Part shown: in pieces, positions 1 to 8,980 of the stretch
How the letters are laid out: each line of letters begins with the position of its first letter
How positions within the stretch are numbered: the stretch's first letter is position 1
NCBI GenBank assembly: GCA_964539785.1
Contig: CAZIJQ010000022.1
Span: forward strand, 1-39,218
Source: JABMPO01 sp964539785
GTDB taxonomy: Bacteria > Fidelibacterota > Marinisomatia > Marinisomatales > TCS56
Direction: 5' to 3'
DNA: 39,218 bases
Made by a program: the position numbers and the translations under genes
Notes under the pieces: generated by a model
The model's input: only the letters and a program-made list of their open reading frames with translations
What the model was told of the DNA's origin: nothing
Database searches by the model: none

Positions 1-112
1 AAGACCTCTAAACCATGTTAAACATGCGCTCATTTAATTTGCACAACGGGTTATTATTATTGTTTATTAGTAACTTATTTTAATCGATTCCAGGAAGATG
101 TCAATCCTTTAC

Positions 113-140
113 TTGACAATCCGGGAAGATATTCCATAAT
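113..140 (+). promoter_or_regulatory. Sigma70-like promoter for the first FG-GAP gene
   Basis: TTGACA at 113-118 is a perfect -35 box, followed 16 bases later by CATAAT at 135-140, a 5-of-6 match to the -10 box. Transcription would begin near 147, giving a leader of about 37 bases with a GGAGG ribosome site at 175-179 before the ATG at 184. The rest of 1-183 holds no gene. A small palindrome, CATGTTAAACATG, lies at 14-26. The promoter is predicted from sequence alone. Confidence 0.55.
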
Positions 141-183
141 ATACAACACTTAATATTTTACTCATTAATTAACTGGAGGTAAT

Positions 184-1959
184 ATGAAGAAAACGGTTAT
201 CATTTTCACTTGTATAACTGCTTTTGTTTTTGCAGGTGGATTTGTTCAGACTGCGGTAGCACCGCCTTATATTGTCGGTGGTGATACCCTGTTCGGGGGT
301 GTCCCCTATGATGCCGCACGCGGTGTCCTGAGTGGTACTGATCTCGATCAGGATTCAAAACTTGAAGTCTGGCTTACCAGCTATGATAACGGGGGCCGAA
401 TCACCTGTTTTGAAGAATCAGGGACCGATACATTCGCCTACGTCTGGGCTTCACCGTCTTTACTGGAATCAGATGGTTCAGCGACTTCTTATCCCCGCGA
501 CGTACATGCCGGGGATCTGGATGGCGATGGAAAGCTGGAAATGATCACTTCAATTGGCAGGTATCCCGATGCAAATCCGGATAACGGTATTTATATTTAT
601 GAATGGGATGGGTCCACCGATGATGGTTACGGTTCCCAGGCTGATCTTATCGTAAACCTGCATGCCGCCCTTAACGATTCACTCCATGAATCTCGCGTAG
701 AAGGTTTTTCAGTGGGTGATATCGACGGTGATGGCAAAGACGAAATTCTTTTAGCCAGCAATGGCGGGTCAAATCCCATCTATGGTACCGTCGATGGTTC
801 CCCGGCCTATTCCGAAGACCGATTCATTATCCTGGGAGTCACCGGTGATATCGGTGGATTCGGCGCTGCATTAGTTGAGGAATTTGCCGTTTCCCCCCGG
901 GATGTTAACAAAGATGGCGTCCGAGAAAATGCCCTTGGTGGTGGTAGCCCACAAGATATGGTTATGTGCGATACCGACGGCGATGGTCTGATGGAAGCGG
1001 CCTGTTTTTCTTGGAATAATCTGGCGATGTTCTTCCTGGAAGCCACTGGCCCGAATGCCTACATGCTTGGGGATACAGCCATAGTAACCGGCCTGGTCGA
1101 TTCTTCAAAAGCACCGTTCCTGAAACTGGCTAACCTGGATGCCTGGACCCTGGGGGCAGCAGTTGCAGATATGGATGGCGATGGCAAAGATGAAGTCTAC
1201 GTTTCAGGCTTTGACGACGCTGAAATCTATGTCATTACTGATTCAGACGGTGATGCCCTCAGTTTTGATACAACGGGAATTTCCGGACGGACCTGGATCG
1301 GTAATTCGGAGATTTCCATATTAGGTGATGGTCAATATGGTGTTGGCGCTACCGCTGGGCTCGGCGTTTTCGTAGGTGGTGAAGCCGGAGTGGATGATAT
1401 TCATATGTATACGCTTAATACCGGCGGAAATGTCCTGAATTCGGCTGACTGGACCTATAACGAATATGCCTTACTCAGTGCAACTTCCGGTAGTGTATTT
1501 AAATTTAGCAACGTAGTTGATTTAGATGATGATGGCAACCTGGAGCTGGTACTGGGTTATAAAAGTGTAAATGATGAAGTTGGTGGCGGATTGGATCCCA
1601 ATGGTAATCATACTTTCCGCATCGCTGAATGGGACCCGACGATCGTATCGGTGAAAGATATGGTCCTCATTATGCCCGGTGATTTCAAGCTATCTCAGAA
1701 TTATCCCAATCCGTTCAATCCCGCAACTGCGATTGAGTACAGCTTGCCAATCAATAAGAAGATATCGCTGAGGATTCACAATATGCTAGGCCAGGAAGTC
1801 ATTACCCTGGTTGATAATGAATATAAGAATGCCGGTACGCATCTCGTCCAGTGGGACGGTTCCGATGCCAATGGAATGACTGTCAGTAGTGGTATCTACT
1901 TCTACACCCTGCAGTTTGGTAATTTCTCCCATACCAAACAAATGACATTCATGAAGTAA
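184..1959 (+). CDS. Secreted FG-GAP/VCBS-repeat beta-propeller protein with T9SS sorting domain
   Basis: A 591-aa exported protein. Residues 1-26 form a signal peptide (MKK, hydrophobic stretch, cleavage near AVA). The body carries repeated acidic loops of the FG-GAP/integrin-alpha type, such as DLDGDGKLE, DIDGDGKDE, DMDGDGKDE and DLDDDGNLE, which bind calcium and cap the blades of a beta-propeller. The last ~90 residues are a type IX secretion C-terminal domain, starting at YPNPFNPATAIEYSLP and ending SSGIYFY...KQMTFMK, so the protein should cross the outer membrane through T9SS and sit on the surface or be released. The start is firm: GGAGG lies 4 bases upstream and a promoter precedes it. 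A terminator follows. It is a distant relative of the duplicated FG-GAP gene at 4952-7903. Ligand unknown; such propellers usually mediate adhesion or protein contacts. Confidence 0.85.
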   Translation: MKKTVIIFTCITAFVFAGGFVQTAVAPPYIVGGDTLFGGVPYDAARGVLSGTDLDQDSKLEVWLTSYDNGGRITCFEESGTDTFAYVWASPSLLESDGSATSYPRDVHAGDLDGDGKLEMITSIGRYPDANPDNGIYIYEWDGSTDDGYGSQADLIVNLHAALNDSLHESRVEGFSVGDIDGDGKDEILLASNGGSNPIYGTVDGSPAYSEDRFIILGVTGDIGGFGAALVEEFAVSPRDVNKDGVRENALGGGSPQDMVMCDTDGDGLMEAACFSWNNLAMFFLEATGPNAYMLGDTAIVTGLVDSSKAPFLKLANLDAWTLGAAVADMDGDGKDEVYVSGFDDAEIYVITDSDGDALSFDTTGISGRTWIGNSEISILGDGQYGVGATAGLGVFVGGEAGVDDIHMYTLNTGGNVLNSADWTYNEYALLSATSGSVFKFSNVVDLDDDGNLELVLGYKSVNDEVGGGLDPNGNHTFRIAEWDPTIVSVKDMVLIMPGDFKLSQNYPNPFNPATAIEYSLPINKKISLRIHNMLGQEVITLVDNEYKNAGTHLVQWDGSDANGMTVSSGIYFYTLQFGNFSHTKQMTFMK

Positions 1960-1970
1960 ATTGAGCAGAG

Positions 1971-2003
1971 AAAAAAGCCTCCTGCGTAGGGGGCTTTTTT
2001 TTT
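1971..2003 (+). terminator. Rho-independent terminator after the FG-GAP gene
   Basis: The sequence AAAAAAGCCTCC, a short TGCGTA loop, then GGGGGC and a run of nine T forms a GC-centred hairpin with an extended A:T stem and U-tract. It begins 11 bases after the stop codon at 1959. It ends only 17 bases before the TTG start of the next gene, so it may act on both that gene's leader and the upstream transcript. Confidence 0.85.
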
Positions 2004-2020
2004 AATAAGCAGACCTGATA

Positions 2021-4879
2021 TTGAAGAAGATTACAGCTTTCCTGACAGTTCTGCTGATAGTCAATGCAGGCTTGTCCCAACCTGTTAACGAGGAATTTAG
2101 AGCAACTTGGGTCATCACTTGGGACCATTCCAAACCTTCCGATTCACCCAATACCGGTAAAGCCCGGATCAAGGCAATCCTGGAAAGGCATGCAACTGCA
2201 AATATGAATGCCGTATTATTTCAGGTTCGCCAGGGCGGTACAGTCTATTTCACTTCATCCTATGAACCTTGGGGTTCTTATGTTGGTTACGCCTATCCGG
2301 GATTTGATCCCCTGGCGTATGCCGTCAGCGAAGCCCATAAACTGGGACTGGAACTGCATGCCTGGTTCAATGTATTTCAATGTTCAAGTACTATTGCAGG
2401 TTCGCCATCCGCAGAACACCCGGAATGGATATGCCGGGACCAGGATGGCAATCCGATGGATTCCTATCGATCCACCTCCCCCGGTCTGTCGGCTGTACGT
2501 AATTACACCGTAAAAGTAGCAATGGAAATAGTCAATAATTATGACATTGATGGCCTGCATCTGGATTATGTCCGCTGGAATGAACATACAAATTCAGCTC
2601 GCGGCCAGGCGTATGATCAAAATAAAGAGGAAATCCCCTATCTGGATGGTTTTATCGAACCAGAACGCCTGCAAGATCTATTAAGCAATCGGTCCGGACG
2701 TTATTTATATGATATCGAACATCCCTACAGCAATGGTGTCCCCCAGGGATTCAACTCCTGGGAAGACTGGTGGCGCTGGAGCGTCACCGAGTTTGTCACT
2801 GACCTGCATGATTCAATTCAATCTGTCAAACCTCACATCCGACTTTCAGCGGCCGCGCTTGGTAAGTACAACTGGTCAGGGTGGCAGGGCTATGGAACGG
2901 TTTACCAGGACGCGGCCCTGTGGTTTAATGAAGGTTACATTGATCAGCTGACACCAATGCATTATCACTGGATTACGGGAGCAGGTTTTTTTGATATGCT
3001 GACGGGTGATTGTCCAGATTGCTGGAGCGATTATATTCAGCCCGGCCTTGCAGCCGGCCGCCTGTTTACCGTAGGTCCTGGCTCTTACATCCTGGCTGAA
3101 AATGGTATCTGGAATAACCATGAAGATATAATCAATACCTGTCGTTTGATCCCTTGGGTCGATGGTTTTCAATTTTTTGCTTATAATTCCTGGCAATCCC
3201 ATGCTTATTGGATAGCGGCTAGCAATTCATTCTTTAACACCAAATCAAAGATTCGCTCCGCTCCAGATCCTTTGGGACAACAGCCTAATCCGCCAACTAT
3301 TTCGATTACAAAAATAGATACTTTTACATATGAAATTACGGTTGTTCCGGTCGATAGTCTTTTAGACAACTGGTTTACGGTCTACCGCTCCGAAGGATTG
3401 AATTTGGATATTGAAAAGGATCCGATAATTGATATCCATTTTGGGAAGGAACCGTATTCCGTTCAGGACATATTTTCCGGAAATCAGGAGTACCTGGGTC
3501 AATTCAGTTATGGTACCAGCCAGTTCGATCGTTACTGGAATGAGTCGGCTTTATCCAATATTGTTTCCACTGATACAATTCCAACTACCGCACCACCCGG
3601 CAGCATCAGTAGTATTGCCGTTACCAATTTGGGTTCAGCTATGCTTCAAATCGATTTTAGCGGTTCTTCCAGTGCAGAGGAATATCTGATAATAAACGAC
3701 GATTGGAATAGATCGGTATACGACACAATTGGAATCTATCGACAACGACCTGTAATAATCTCCGGTTTGATCACTGACCAGATATATTATCTGAGAATAA
3801 AAGGAATTAATGAATTTGGGGAAAGCCCGCTTACTGATCGCATTGCGGTTGCACTATCTTCAGAAACAGTTGAAATTGTTCTTATCAACGATTTTATGGC
3901 TACAGCCAATACCCAGTCTCCGGATTATCTTGAGCGGCCGGTTGAAGCCATAGAATCAGCCGGATTTGGATTCGATAATGCCACCGGAACTGCAACTGTA
4001 TCAGGTCTGCTAGAATTGAGCGATTATCAGATGGTGATCTGGAGTTGCGGTGATCTGGGAAGCGAAACTGGAACCATAGACGCTATGGAGCAACAGGTCA
4101 TCATGAATTATCTGGAAAGTGGTGGCAACCTGATGATTACAGGTTCGGAAATTGGCTGGGACTTAGTTGATCGTGGAACCAGTTACGATCAAGAATTCTA
4201 TAGGACTTATCTAAAAGCTAATTTTAAAAGCGATAATGGTGAACAGTTTTATAACAATTATACCTGCACCGGCAGTTTGCAAGGTATCTTTATTGGTAAC
4301 AGCAACATTTATTTTGATGATGGTAGCCACGGAACATATAATGTTAGTTCACCAGATGGAATCCTACCGATTGGCGGAGCTGATCTATGCTTGGAATATG
4401 CCGAGATAGATCCTAATGAAAACGGTGGTGCCGGTATCCAATATCAAGGGAAATTTGGCACAAGTGACCACAATGGAAGGCTGATTTATCTGGCAGTACC
4501 GTTTGAAACCATTTACCCCGAACAAAATCGAAATAATTTAATGTCTCACATAATCGAATATTTCAAAGTAGAAATAACTTCTCCAACAGTTGATCAGGAC
4601 TTTCAAGTCAGCGTATATCCAAATCCGGGACGACATGCGAATCTAAATTATTCATTAAGCTCTGATTCTCCTTTGACCGGTGAAATGACAATTCGGATTT
4701 ACGATATACTTGGGCGGGAGCTTATCAAGGCTAATTATACTATATCCGGTGCTAATCAATATCATTCTCACATCAGATTATATGACCGTTATAATCGGCC
4801 GCTTGCTTCAGGTATCTATTTTCTTATGATTAAAATAAATGATCAGCGCCAGATCACAAAATTTACCCATTTGAAATAA
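2021..4879 (+). CDS. Large secreted GHL10 (DUF187) glycoside hydrolase-like protein with T9SS domain
   Basis: A 952-aa protein. Residues 1-20 are a signal peptide. Residues ~24-400 are a GHL10/DUF187 TIM-barrel, recognised by the opening EFRATWVITWD, the conserved strand DIDGLHLDYVRW and the late TPMHYHW motif. The E. coli member DigH (YddW) cuts peptidoglycan glycan strands that have lost their peptides. Then come a fibronectin-III-like region (~520-610), an alpha/beta domain (~616-840) resembling the glutamine-amidotransferase-like domains of secreted hydrolases, and a T9SS tail (~863-952, YPNPGRHANLNYSL to FTHLK). The start is TTG at 2021: no in-frame ATG precedes the signal peptide and no clear Shine-Dalgarno is visible. 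A shorter paralog lies at 16617-18116. Glycosidase activity is inferred from family; the exact substrate is uncertain. Confidence 0.82.
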   Translation: MKKITAFLTVLLIVNAGLSQPVNEEFRATWVITWDHSKPSDSPNTGKARIKAILERHATANMNAVLFQVRQGGTVYFTSSYEPWGSYVGYAYPGFDPLAYAVSEAHKLGLELHAWFNVFQCSSTIAGSPSAEHPEWICRDQDGNPMDSYRSTSPGLSAVRNYTVKVAMEIVNNYDIDGLHLDYVRWNEHTNSARGQAYDQNKEEIPYLDGFIEPERLQDLLSNRSGRYLYDIEHPYSNGVPQGFNSWEDWWRWSVTEFVTDLHDSIQSVKPHIRLSAAALGKYNWSGWQGYGTVYQDAALWFNEGYIDQLTPMHYHWITGAGFFDMLTGDCPDCWSDYIQPGLAAGRLFTVGPGSYILAENGIWNNHEDIINTCRLIPWVDGFQFFAYNSWQSHAYWIAASNSFFNTKSKIRSAPDPLGQQPNPPTISITKIDTFTYEITVVPVDSLLDNWFTVYRSEGLNLDIEKDPIIDIHFGKEPYSVQDIFSGNQEYLGQFSYGTSQFDRYWNESALSNIVSTDTIPTTAPPGSISSIAVTNLGSAMLQIDFSGSSSAEEYLIINDDWNRSVYDTIGIYRQRPVIISGLITDQIYYLRIKGINEFGESPLTDRIAVALSSETVEIVLINDFMATANTQSPDYLERPVEAIESAGFGFDNATGTATVSGLLELSDYQMVIWSCGDLGSETGTIDAMEQQVIMNYLESGGNLMITGSEIGWDLVDRGTSYDQEFYRTYLKANFKSDNGEQFYNNYTCTGSLQGIFIGNSNIYFDDGSHGTYNVSSPDGILPIGGADLCLEYAEIDPNENGGAGIQYQGKFGTSDHNGRLIYLAVPFETIYPEQNRNNLMSHIIEYFKVEITSPTVDQDFQVSVYPNPGRHANLNYSLSSDSPLTGEMTIRIYDILGRELIKANYTISGANQYHSHIRLYDRYNRPLASGIYFLMIKINDQRQITKFTHLK

Positions 4880-4896
4880 ATCCCTGGTGTTCAATT

Positions 4897-4933
4897 AAAA
4901 AAAAGGCAGAGAGCAAAATCCCTGCCTTTTTTT
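4897..4933. terminator. Bidirectional terminator between convergent genes
   Basis: AAAAAAAAGGCAG and CTGCCTTTTTTT are complementary arms around a 10-12 base loop, with A-tract and T-tract on the two sides. It can therefore terminate the plus-strand glycosidase gene (stop at 4879) and the minus-strand four-gene operon (stop at 4952). Confidence 0.85.
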
Positions 4934-4951
4934 CTATCGTTTAGATATAAC

Positions 4952-7903
4952 TTATTTAAGTAGTAACATTTTTCTTGATTGTGAGGAATTCTCTGTCATC
5001 AAGACATAAATGTACATACCTGAACTGACCTTGTTACCATAACGGTCGGTTGCATTCCAGACAACCTGCTGTTCGCCGGAATTCTGGAATTCATTGACGA
5101 TTGTTTTTATTTCGCGGCCCAGCATATCATATATAACCAGATTCACATTGGCTGCATAAGACAATTTGTAGCTGATCGTCGTGACCGGGTTGAATGGATT
5201 CGGGTAGTTCTGATGAAGTACAATCTGCGTCGGTTGGGTAATGAAATCCTCTTCATCAATTCCTACAGTAGGTCCATAGTTCAATACTACTACCGGATAG
5301 GAATAGGGAACCAGATCGCCAACCGAGGAGCTGGAAGTATACAGAACCTCCAGTTCGGCATCATCATCCACATCGGCTATATTCAGGACACTCCAGATAC
5401 CGCCAGCGACGATACCGCTATCAATGACCGTTAAGGAGTAGCTGGACGGACTGGTAAGATTACCACCCGAATAAGCCAGGCGGAAGATATTAGCATTCAC
5501 ATCACCACCACGGGAACCGAAGACGAAGTCCAGGTTACCATCCTGATCAATGTCGCCGGAAGCGCCGCCCCAGGCACCACGGGAACCACTGGACCAGAAA
5601 TGAGCCATGTTCACCAACTCGGTGGCGATCAGGGTGTCGGCATCTTCCTGCAACAGGTAAATACCTTTCTTGCTATCATCGCCCCAATCATAAATGGCAC
5701 CAACGATCTCCATCGTTCCATCACCATCCAGATCAACGACCTGGGAAGACTGGTTGAAAGATCCACCCGCCAACGGGGACAGGGCCGTGTAGACATAGGC
5801 ACTGCCATCCCAAGACAGTTTGCTGATCTCAGTTTCACTCCAGAAATAGGCATTGTTACCAATCACGGCAACATCCCACTTATTCTCAGGCGTCAGCGAC
5901 AGGGTGTGATCCAGTCCACTGGTCTCTAAAGTCCAGGTCTCCGAACCATCACCGGTATTCGGAATATCATCCACCGAACACACTAAGAAATACATTCCGC
6001 TGTTATTACCTTTGCGGTCAGCCATTACCAGCTCTTTGGTTCCATCACTGTCCAGATCGGCTATCTCCATATCCATTGGTCGAATATTTTCATCATCCAC
6101 GGTGGTAATCGTCCAGGTGGAATTAGGCAGGAAACTGCCATCAGTCTGTTCCACACCAAAATTATCACTGCCGGCGGCCACGTGTTCATAAACAACGATT
6201 CGATATGGATTTGACTCAGTACCTGTAGAGTTTACCGGTCCCCAGATAATCTCAGTCTTGCCATCAGCATCCAGATCATCCAGCGCCAGTACCGGCCAGG
6301 TATTCTGGTAGGCTACCGGAGCTACCGCTGACCAGACAACCGCCCAGGTGCTGCCGCTCAATTCCAATTTATAGATCCTTGGAATTGTCTCTGTAGCTCC
6401 ATCGTTCCAGTTATCATTCACCAGGTAAATCTCCGTGGCACCATCACCATCAACATCAACACCACTGATCATACTACCCACACCACCATTGTTCAGCGTG
6501 GCTTCCGGTATATCAATCTCGTAGGCACGAGAAAAATCTTCTATACCGGCCCAGAGACCAACATAATCCAATACCACTACCGGATAGGAATAGGGAACCA
6601 GATCGCCAACCGAGGAGCTGGAAGTATACAGAACCTCCAGTTCGGCATCATCATCCACATCGGCTATATTCAGGACACTCCAGATACCGCCAGCGACGAT
6701 ACCGCTATCAATGACCGTTAAGGAGTAGCTGGACGGACTGGTAAGATTACCACCCGAATAAGCCAGGCGGAAGATATTAGCATTCACATCACCACCACGG
6801 GAACCGAAGACGAAGTCCAGGTTACCATCCTGATCAATGTCGCCGGAAGCGCCGCCCCAGGCACCACGGGAACCACTGGACCAGAAATGAGCCATGTTCA
6901 CCAACTCGGTGGCGATCAGGGTGTCGGCATCTTCCTGCAACAGGTAAATACCTTTCTTGCTATCATCGCCCCAATCATAAATGGCACCAACGATCTCCAT
7001 CGTTCCATCACCATCCAGATCAACGACCTGGGAAGACTGGTTGAAAGATCCACCCGCCAACGGGGACAGGGCCGTGTAGACATAGGCACTGCCATCCCAA
7101 GACAGTTTGCTGATCTCAGTTTCACTCCAGAAATAGGCATTGTTACCAATCACGGCAACATCCCACTTATTCTCAGGCGTCAGCGACAGGGTGTGATCCA
7201 GTCCACTGGTCTCTAAAGTCCAGGTCTCCGAACCATCACCGGTATTCGGAATATCATCCACCGAACACACTAAGAAATACATTCCGCTGTTATTACCTTT
7301 GCGGTCAGCCATTACCAGCTCTTTGGTTCCATCACTGTCCAGATCGGCTATCTCCATATCCATTGGTCGAATATTTTCATCATCCACGGTGGTAATCGTC
7401 CAGGTGGAATTAGGCAGGAAACTGCCATCAGTCTGTTCCACACCAAAATTATCACTGCCGGCGGCCACGTGTTCATAAACAACGATTCGATATGGATTTG
7501 ACTCAGTACCTGTAGAGTTTACCGGTCCCCAGATAATCTCAGTCTTGCCATCAGCATCCAGATCATCCAGCGCCAGTACCGGCCAGGTATTCTGGTAGGC
7601 TACCGGAGCTACCGCTGACCAGACAACCGCCCAGGTGCTGCCGCTCAATTCCAATTTATAGATCCTTGGAATTGTCTCTGTAGCTCCATCGTTCCAGTTA
7701 TCATTCACCAGGTAAATCTCCGTGGCACCATCACCATCAACATCAACACCACTGATCATACTACCCACACCACCATTGTTCAGCGTGGCTTCCGGTATAT
7801 CAATCTCGTAGGCACGTTCAAACCCGTTGATAGCAAAAATACTCCCGGGCCAGATTACCAAGAGAAGAATTACTAACAATCCAATATTAGCTTTCTTTCT
7901 CAT
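4952..7903 (-). CDS. Secreted protein with two identical FG-GAP propeller units and T9SS domain
   Basis: A 983-aa exported protein: signal peptide (residues 1-24), two ~414-residue propeller units (30-443 and 459-872) encoded by identical DNA, a short linker and a T9SS C-terminal domain (~890-983, YPNPFNPVTTISYKLS to RKMLLLK). Each unit has about seven blade motifs with acidic loops, e.g. DVDGDGATEI, DLDADGKTEI, DLDSDGTKEL, DLDGDGTMEI, DIDQDGNLDF and DVDDDAELEV. That suggests one seven-bladed, calcium-stabilised propeller per unit. The start is clear: AAGGAG lies 6 bases before the ATG. It is the last gene of the predicted operon with the TonB receptor and PorV/PorQ-like barrel, 44 bases after the latter, and is followed by a terminator. 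Likely an abundant surface protein; ligand unknown. Confidence 0.85.
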   Translation of the reverse strand: MRKKANIGLLVILLLVIWPGSIFAINGFERAYEIDIPEATLNNGGVGSMISGVDVDGDGATEIYLVNDNWNDGATETIPRIYKLELSGSTWAVVWSAVAPVAYQNTWPVLALDDLDADGKTEIIWGPVNSTGTESNPYRIVVYEHVAAGSDNFGVEQTDGSFLPNSTWTITTVDDENIRPMDMEIADLDSDGTKELVMADRKGNNSGMYFLVCSVDDIPNTGDGSETWTLETSGLDHTLSLTPENKWDVAVIGNNAYFWSETEISKLSWDGSAYVYTALSPLAGGSFNQSSQVVDLDGDGTMEIVGAIYDWGDDSKKGIYLLQEDADTLIATELVNMAHFWSSGSRGAWGGASGDIDQDGNLDFVFGSRGGDVNANIFRLAYSGGNLTSPSSYSLTVIDSGIVAGGIWSVLNIADVDDDAELEVLYTSSSSVGDLVPYSYPVVVLDYVGLWAGIEDFSRAYEIDIPEATLNNGGVGSMISGVDVDGDGATEIYLVNDNWNDGATETIPRIYKLELSGSTWAVVWSAVAPVAYQNTWPVLALDDLDADGKTEIIWGPVNSTGTESNPYRIVVYEHVAAGSDNFGVEQTDGSFLPNSTWTITTVDDENIRPMDMEIADLDSDGTKELVMADRKGNNSGMYFLVCSVDDIPNTGDGSETWTLETSGLDHTLSLTPENKWDVAVIGNNAYFWSETEISKLSWDGSAYVYTALSPLAGGSFNQSSQVVDLDGDGTMEIVGAIYDWGDDSKKGIYLLQEDADTLIATELVNMAHFWSSGSRGAWGGASGDIDQDGNLDFVFGSRGGDVNANIFRLAYSGGNLTSPSSYSLTVIDSGIVAGGIWSVLNIADVDDDAELEVLYTSSSSVGDLVPYSYPVVVLNYGPTVGIDEEDFITQPTQIVLHQNYPNPFNPVTTISYKLSYAANVNLVIYDMLGREIKTIVNEFQNSGEQQVVWNATDRYGNKVSSGMYIYVLMTENSSQSRKMLLLK
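5289..6529 (-). repeat. Intragenic repeat, downstream copy (C-terminal propeller)
   Basis: A 1241-bp block encoding residues 459-872 of the 983-aa protein. Read side by side it matches 6576-7816 base for base, with an offset of 1287 bp (429 codons). Identity breaks at 5288 and 6530, beyond which the flanks differ. Confidence 0.95.
6576..7816 (-). repeat. Intragenic repeat, upstream copy (N-terminal propeller)
   Basis: The partner of 5289-6529, encoding residues 30-443. The 46-bp linker between copies (6530-6575) encodes a sequence around VGLWAGIEDFS that is absent from both outer flanks. Synonymous sites are conserved too, pointing to very recent duplication, gene conversion or an assembly effect. 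Confidence 0.95.
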
Positions 7904-7947
7904 TTTATTCTCCTTTTTTAGGTTAACAGTTATTCTTATAGTACTGA

Positions 7948-8955
7948 TTATAGTGCTAATAATAAAGAAAACCGATGACTATTTGTTAATATTCCCAAAT
8001 CTGAATAGGAATAATCAACCTCTATTCCGGTGCTGCCCAACATGTCCAACTTCACACCGCCTCCGAACGAAAATCCACCTTCATCAAGACCGGCACGGTA
8101 ACCTGTACGCAGATAGACCAAGTTGTTAATGCTGTACTCCAAACCGAAATTATACTGTTCAAGGTTGTTATTGGGATGCACCATATCGGAGGCAACTGTG
8201 AGCAAATGATTTCCGGACCGAAAGGCATTCATGCTTATCCCGACCCTGAAGTTGACCGGTAGTGAATATTTTTCGAATGACATCGGTATATCATCGGTAT
8301 CATCGGTGAGATCAACGTATGAATCTTGGTTGCTGTAATTTACATACTCACCGGAGAAACCAACTTCCGGTCCGAAGTGCAGGATTGACATACCAATTTT
8401 CAAACCACGGAAATCCGTTCGATACATGGTTCCTAAATCCAACGCCCAAGTGGAATATCCGTAATCAAGGTATTTTTCTTGAACATATTTTCCGGTTAAT
8501 CCAATTGATACCCTGTCTGTGAGGAATTTGGCGTAGGTCAATCCTATGACACTATTGTTTATGCTAAAATACTCACCAGTGCCCTCATTATCATAGATGG
8601 TAGTTATTTCCATGTCATCGGTCATTAGCGAGATTGCACTAAAGGCGAAACTACCTATTCGATCAAATTTTCCGGCAATAGCGATTCCACCAATTGCGAT
8701 ATCAGCGGGCCAGTAACTGTTTGATACAAATAGGCATGGAGCATTTACATCTGCCAATCCAGCCGGATTCCAAAATACGGATCCGGCATCATTAGTTACA
8801 GCCGTATAAGCTGCGCCCATACCATCTGCTCGAGCACTTATTCCAATTTCTAAAAATTGGGCAACGGTTGTTCCAACGGGTGCGAAATCACCGGCATGCA
8901 AACAGATTGTCAATGCTAAGAAAGCTGCTACAGTAGTTTTTTGTTTATTAGTCAT
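7948..8955 (-). CDS. PorV/PorQ family outer-membrane beta-barrel
   Basis: A 335-aa protein with a signal peptide (through ICLHAG) and the family's hallmark N-terminal segment, GISARADGMGAAYTAV followed by SVFWNPAGLA. The rest alternates amphipathic strands typical of a FadL-like 14-strand barrel and ends in LLLAL. PorV in Bacteroidota shuttles T9SS cargo from the translocon to the attachment complex; PorQ belongs to the same family. I chose the ATG at 8955 because AAGGA lies 7 bases upstream; an ATG at 8976 has no ribosome site. It lies between the 671-aa secreted protein gene (25 bases upstream) and the duplicated T9SS-cargo gene (44 bases downstream), consistent with a dedicated export or anchoring role. 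Whether it is the main PorV or a specialised paralog cannot be told. Confidence 0.8.
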   Translation of the reverse strand: MTNKQKTTVAAFLALTICLHAGDFAPVGTTVAQFLEIGISARADGMGAAYTAVTNDAGSVFWNPAGLADVNAPCLFVSNSYWPADIAIGGIAIAGKFDRIGSFAFSAISLMTDDMEITTIYDNEGTGEYFSINNSVIGLTYAKFLTDRVSIGLTGKYVQEKYLDYGYSTWALDLGTMYRTDFRGLKIGMSILHFGPEVGFSGEYVNYSNQDSYVDLTDDTDDIPMSFEKYSLPVNFRVGISMNAFRSGNHLLTVASDMVHPNNNLEQYNFGLEYSINNLVYLRTGYRAGLDEGGFSFGGGVKLDMLGSTGIEVDYSYSDLGILTNSHRFSLLLAL

Positions 8956-8980
8956 GTCTTTGTCCTTCAGCAACATGGAT

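Noticed and set aside
5600..7216. Two identical 109-codon open frames on the plus strand (5600-5929 and 6887-7216)
   Set aside because: They are antisense to the duplicated propeller gene and are identical only because the DNA is repeated; no ribosome site or protein-like composition.
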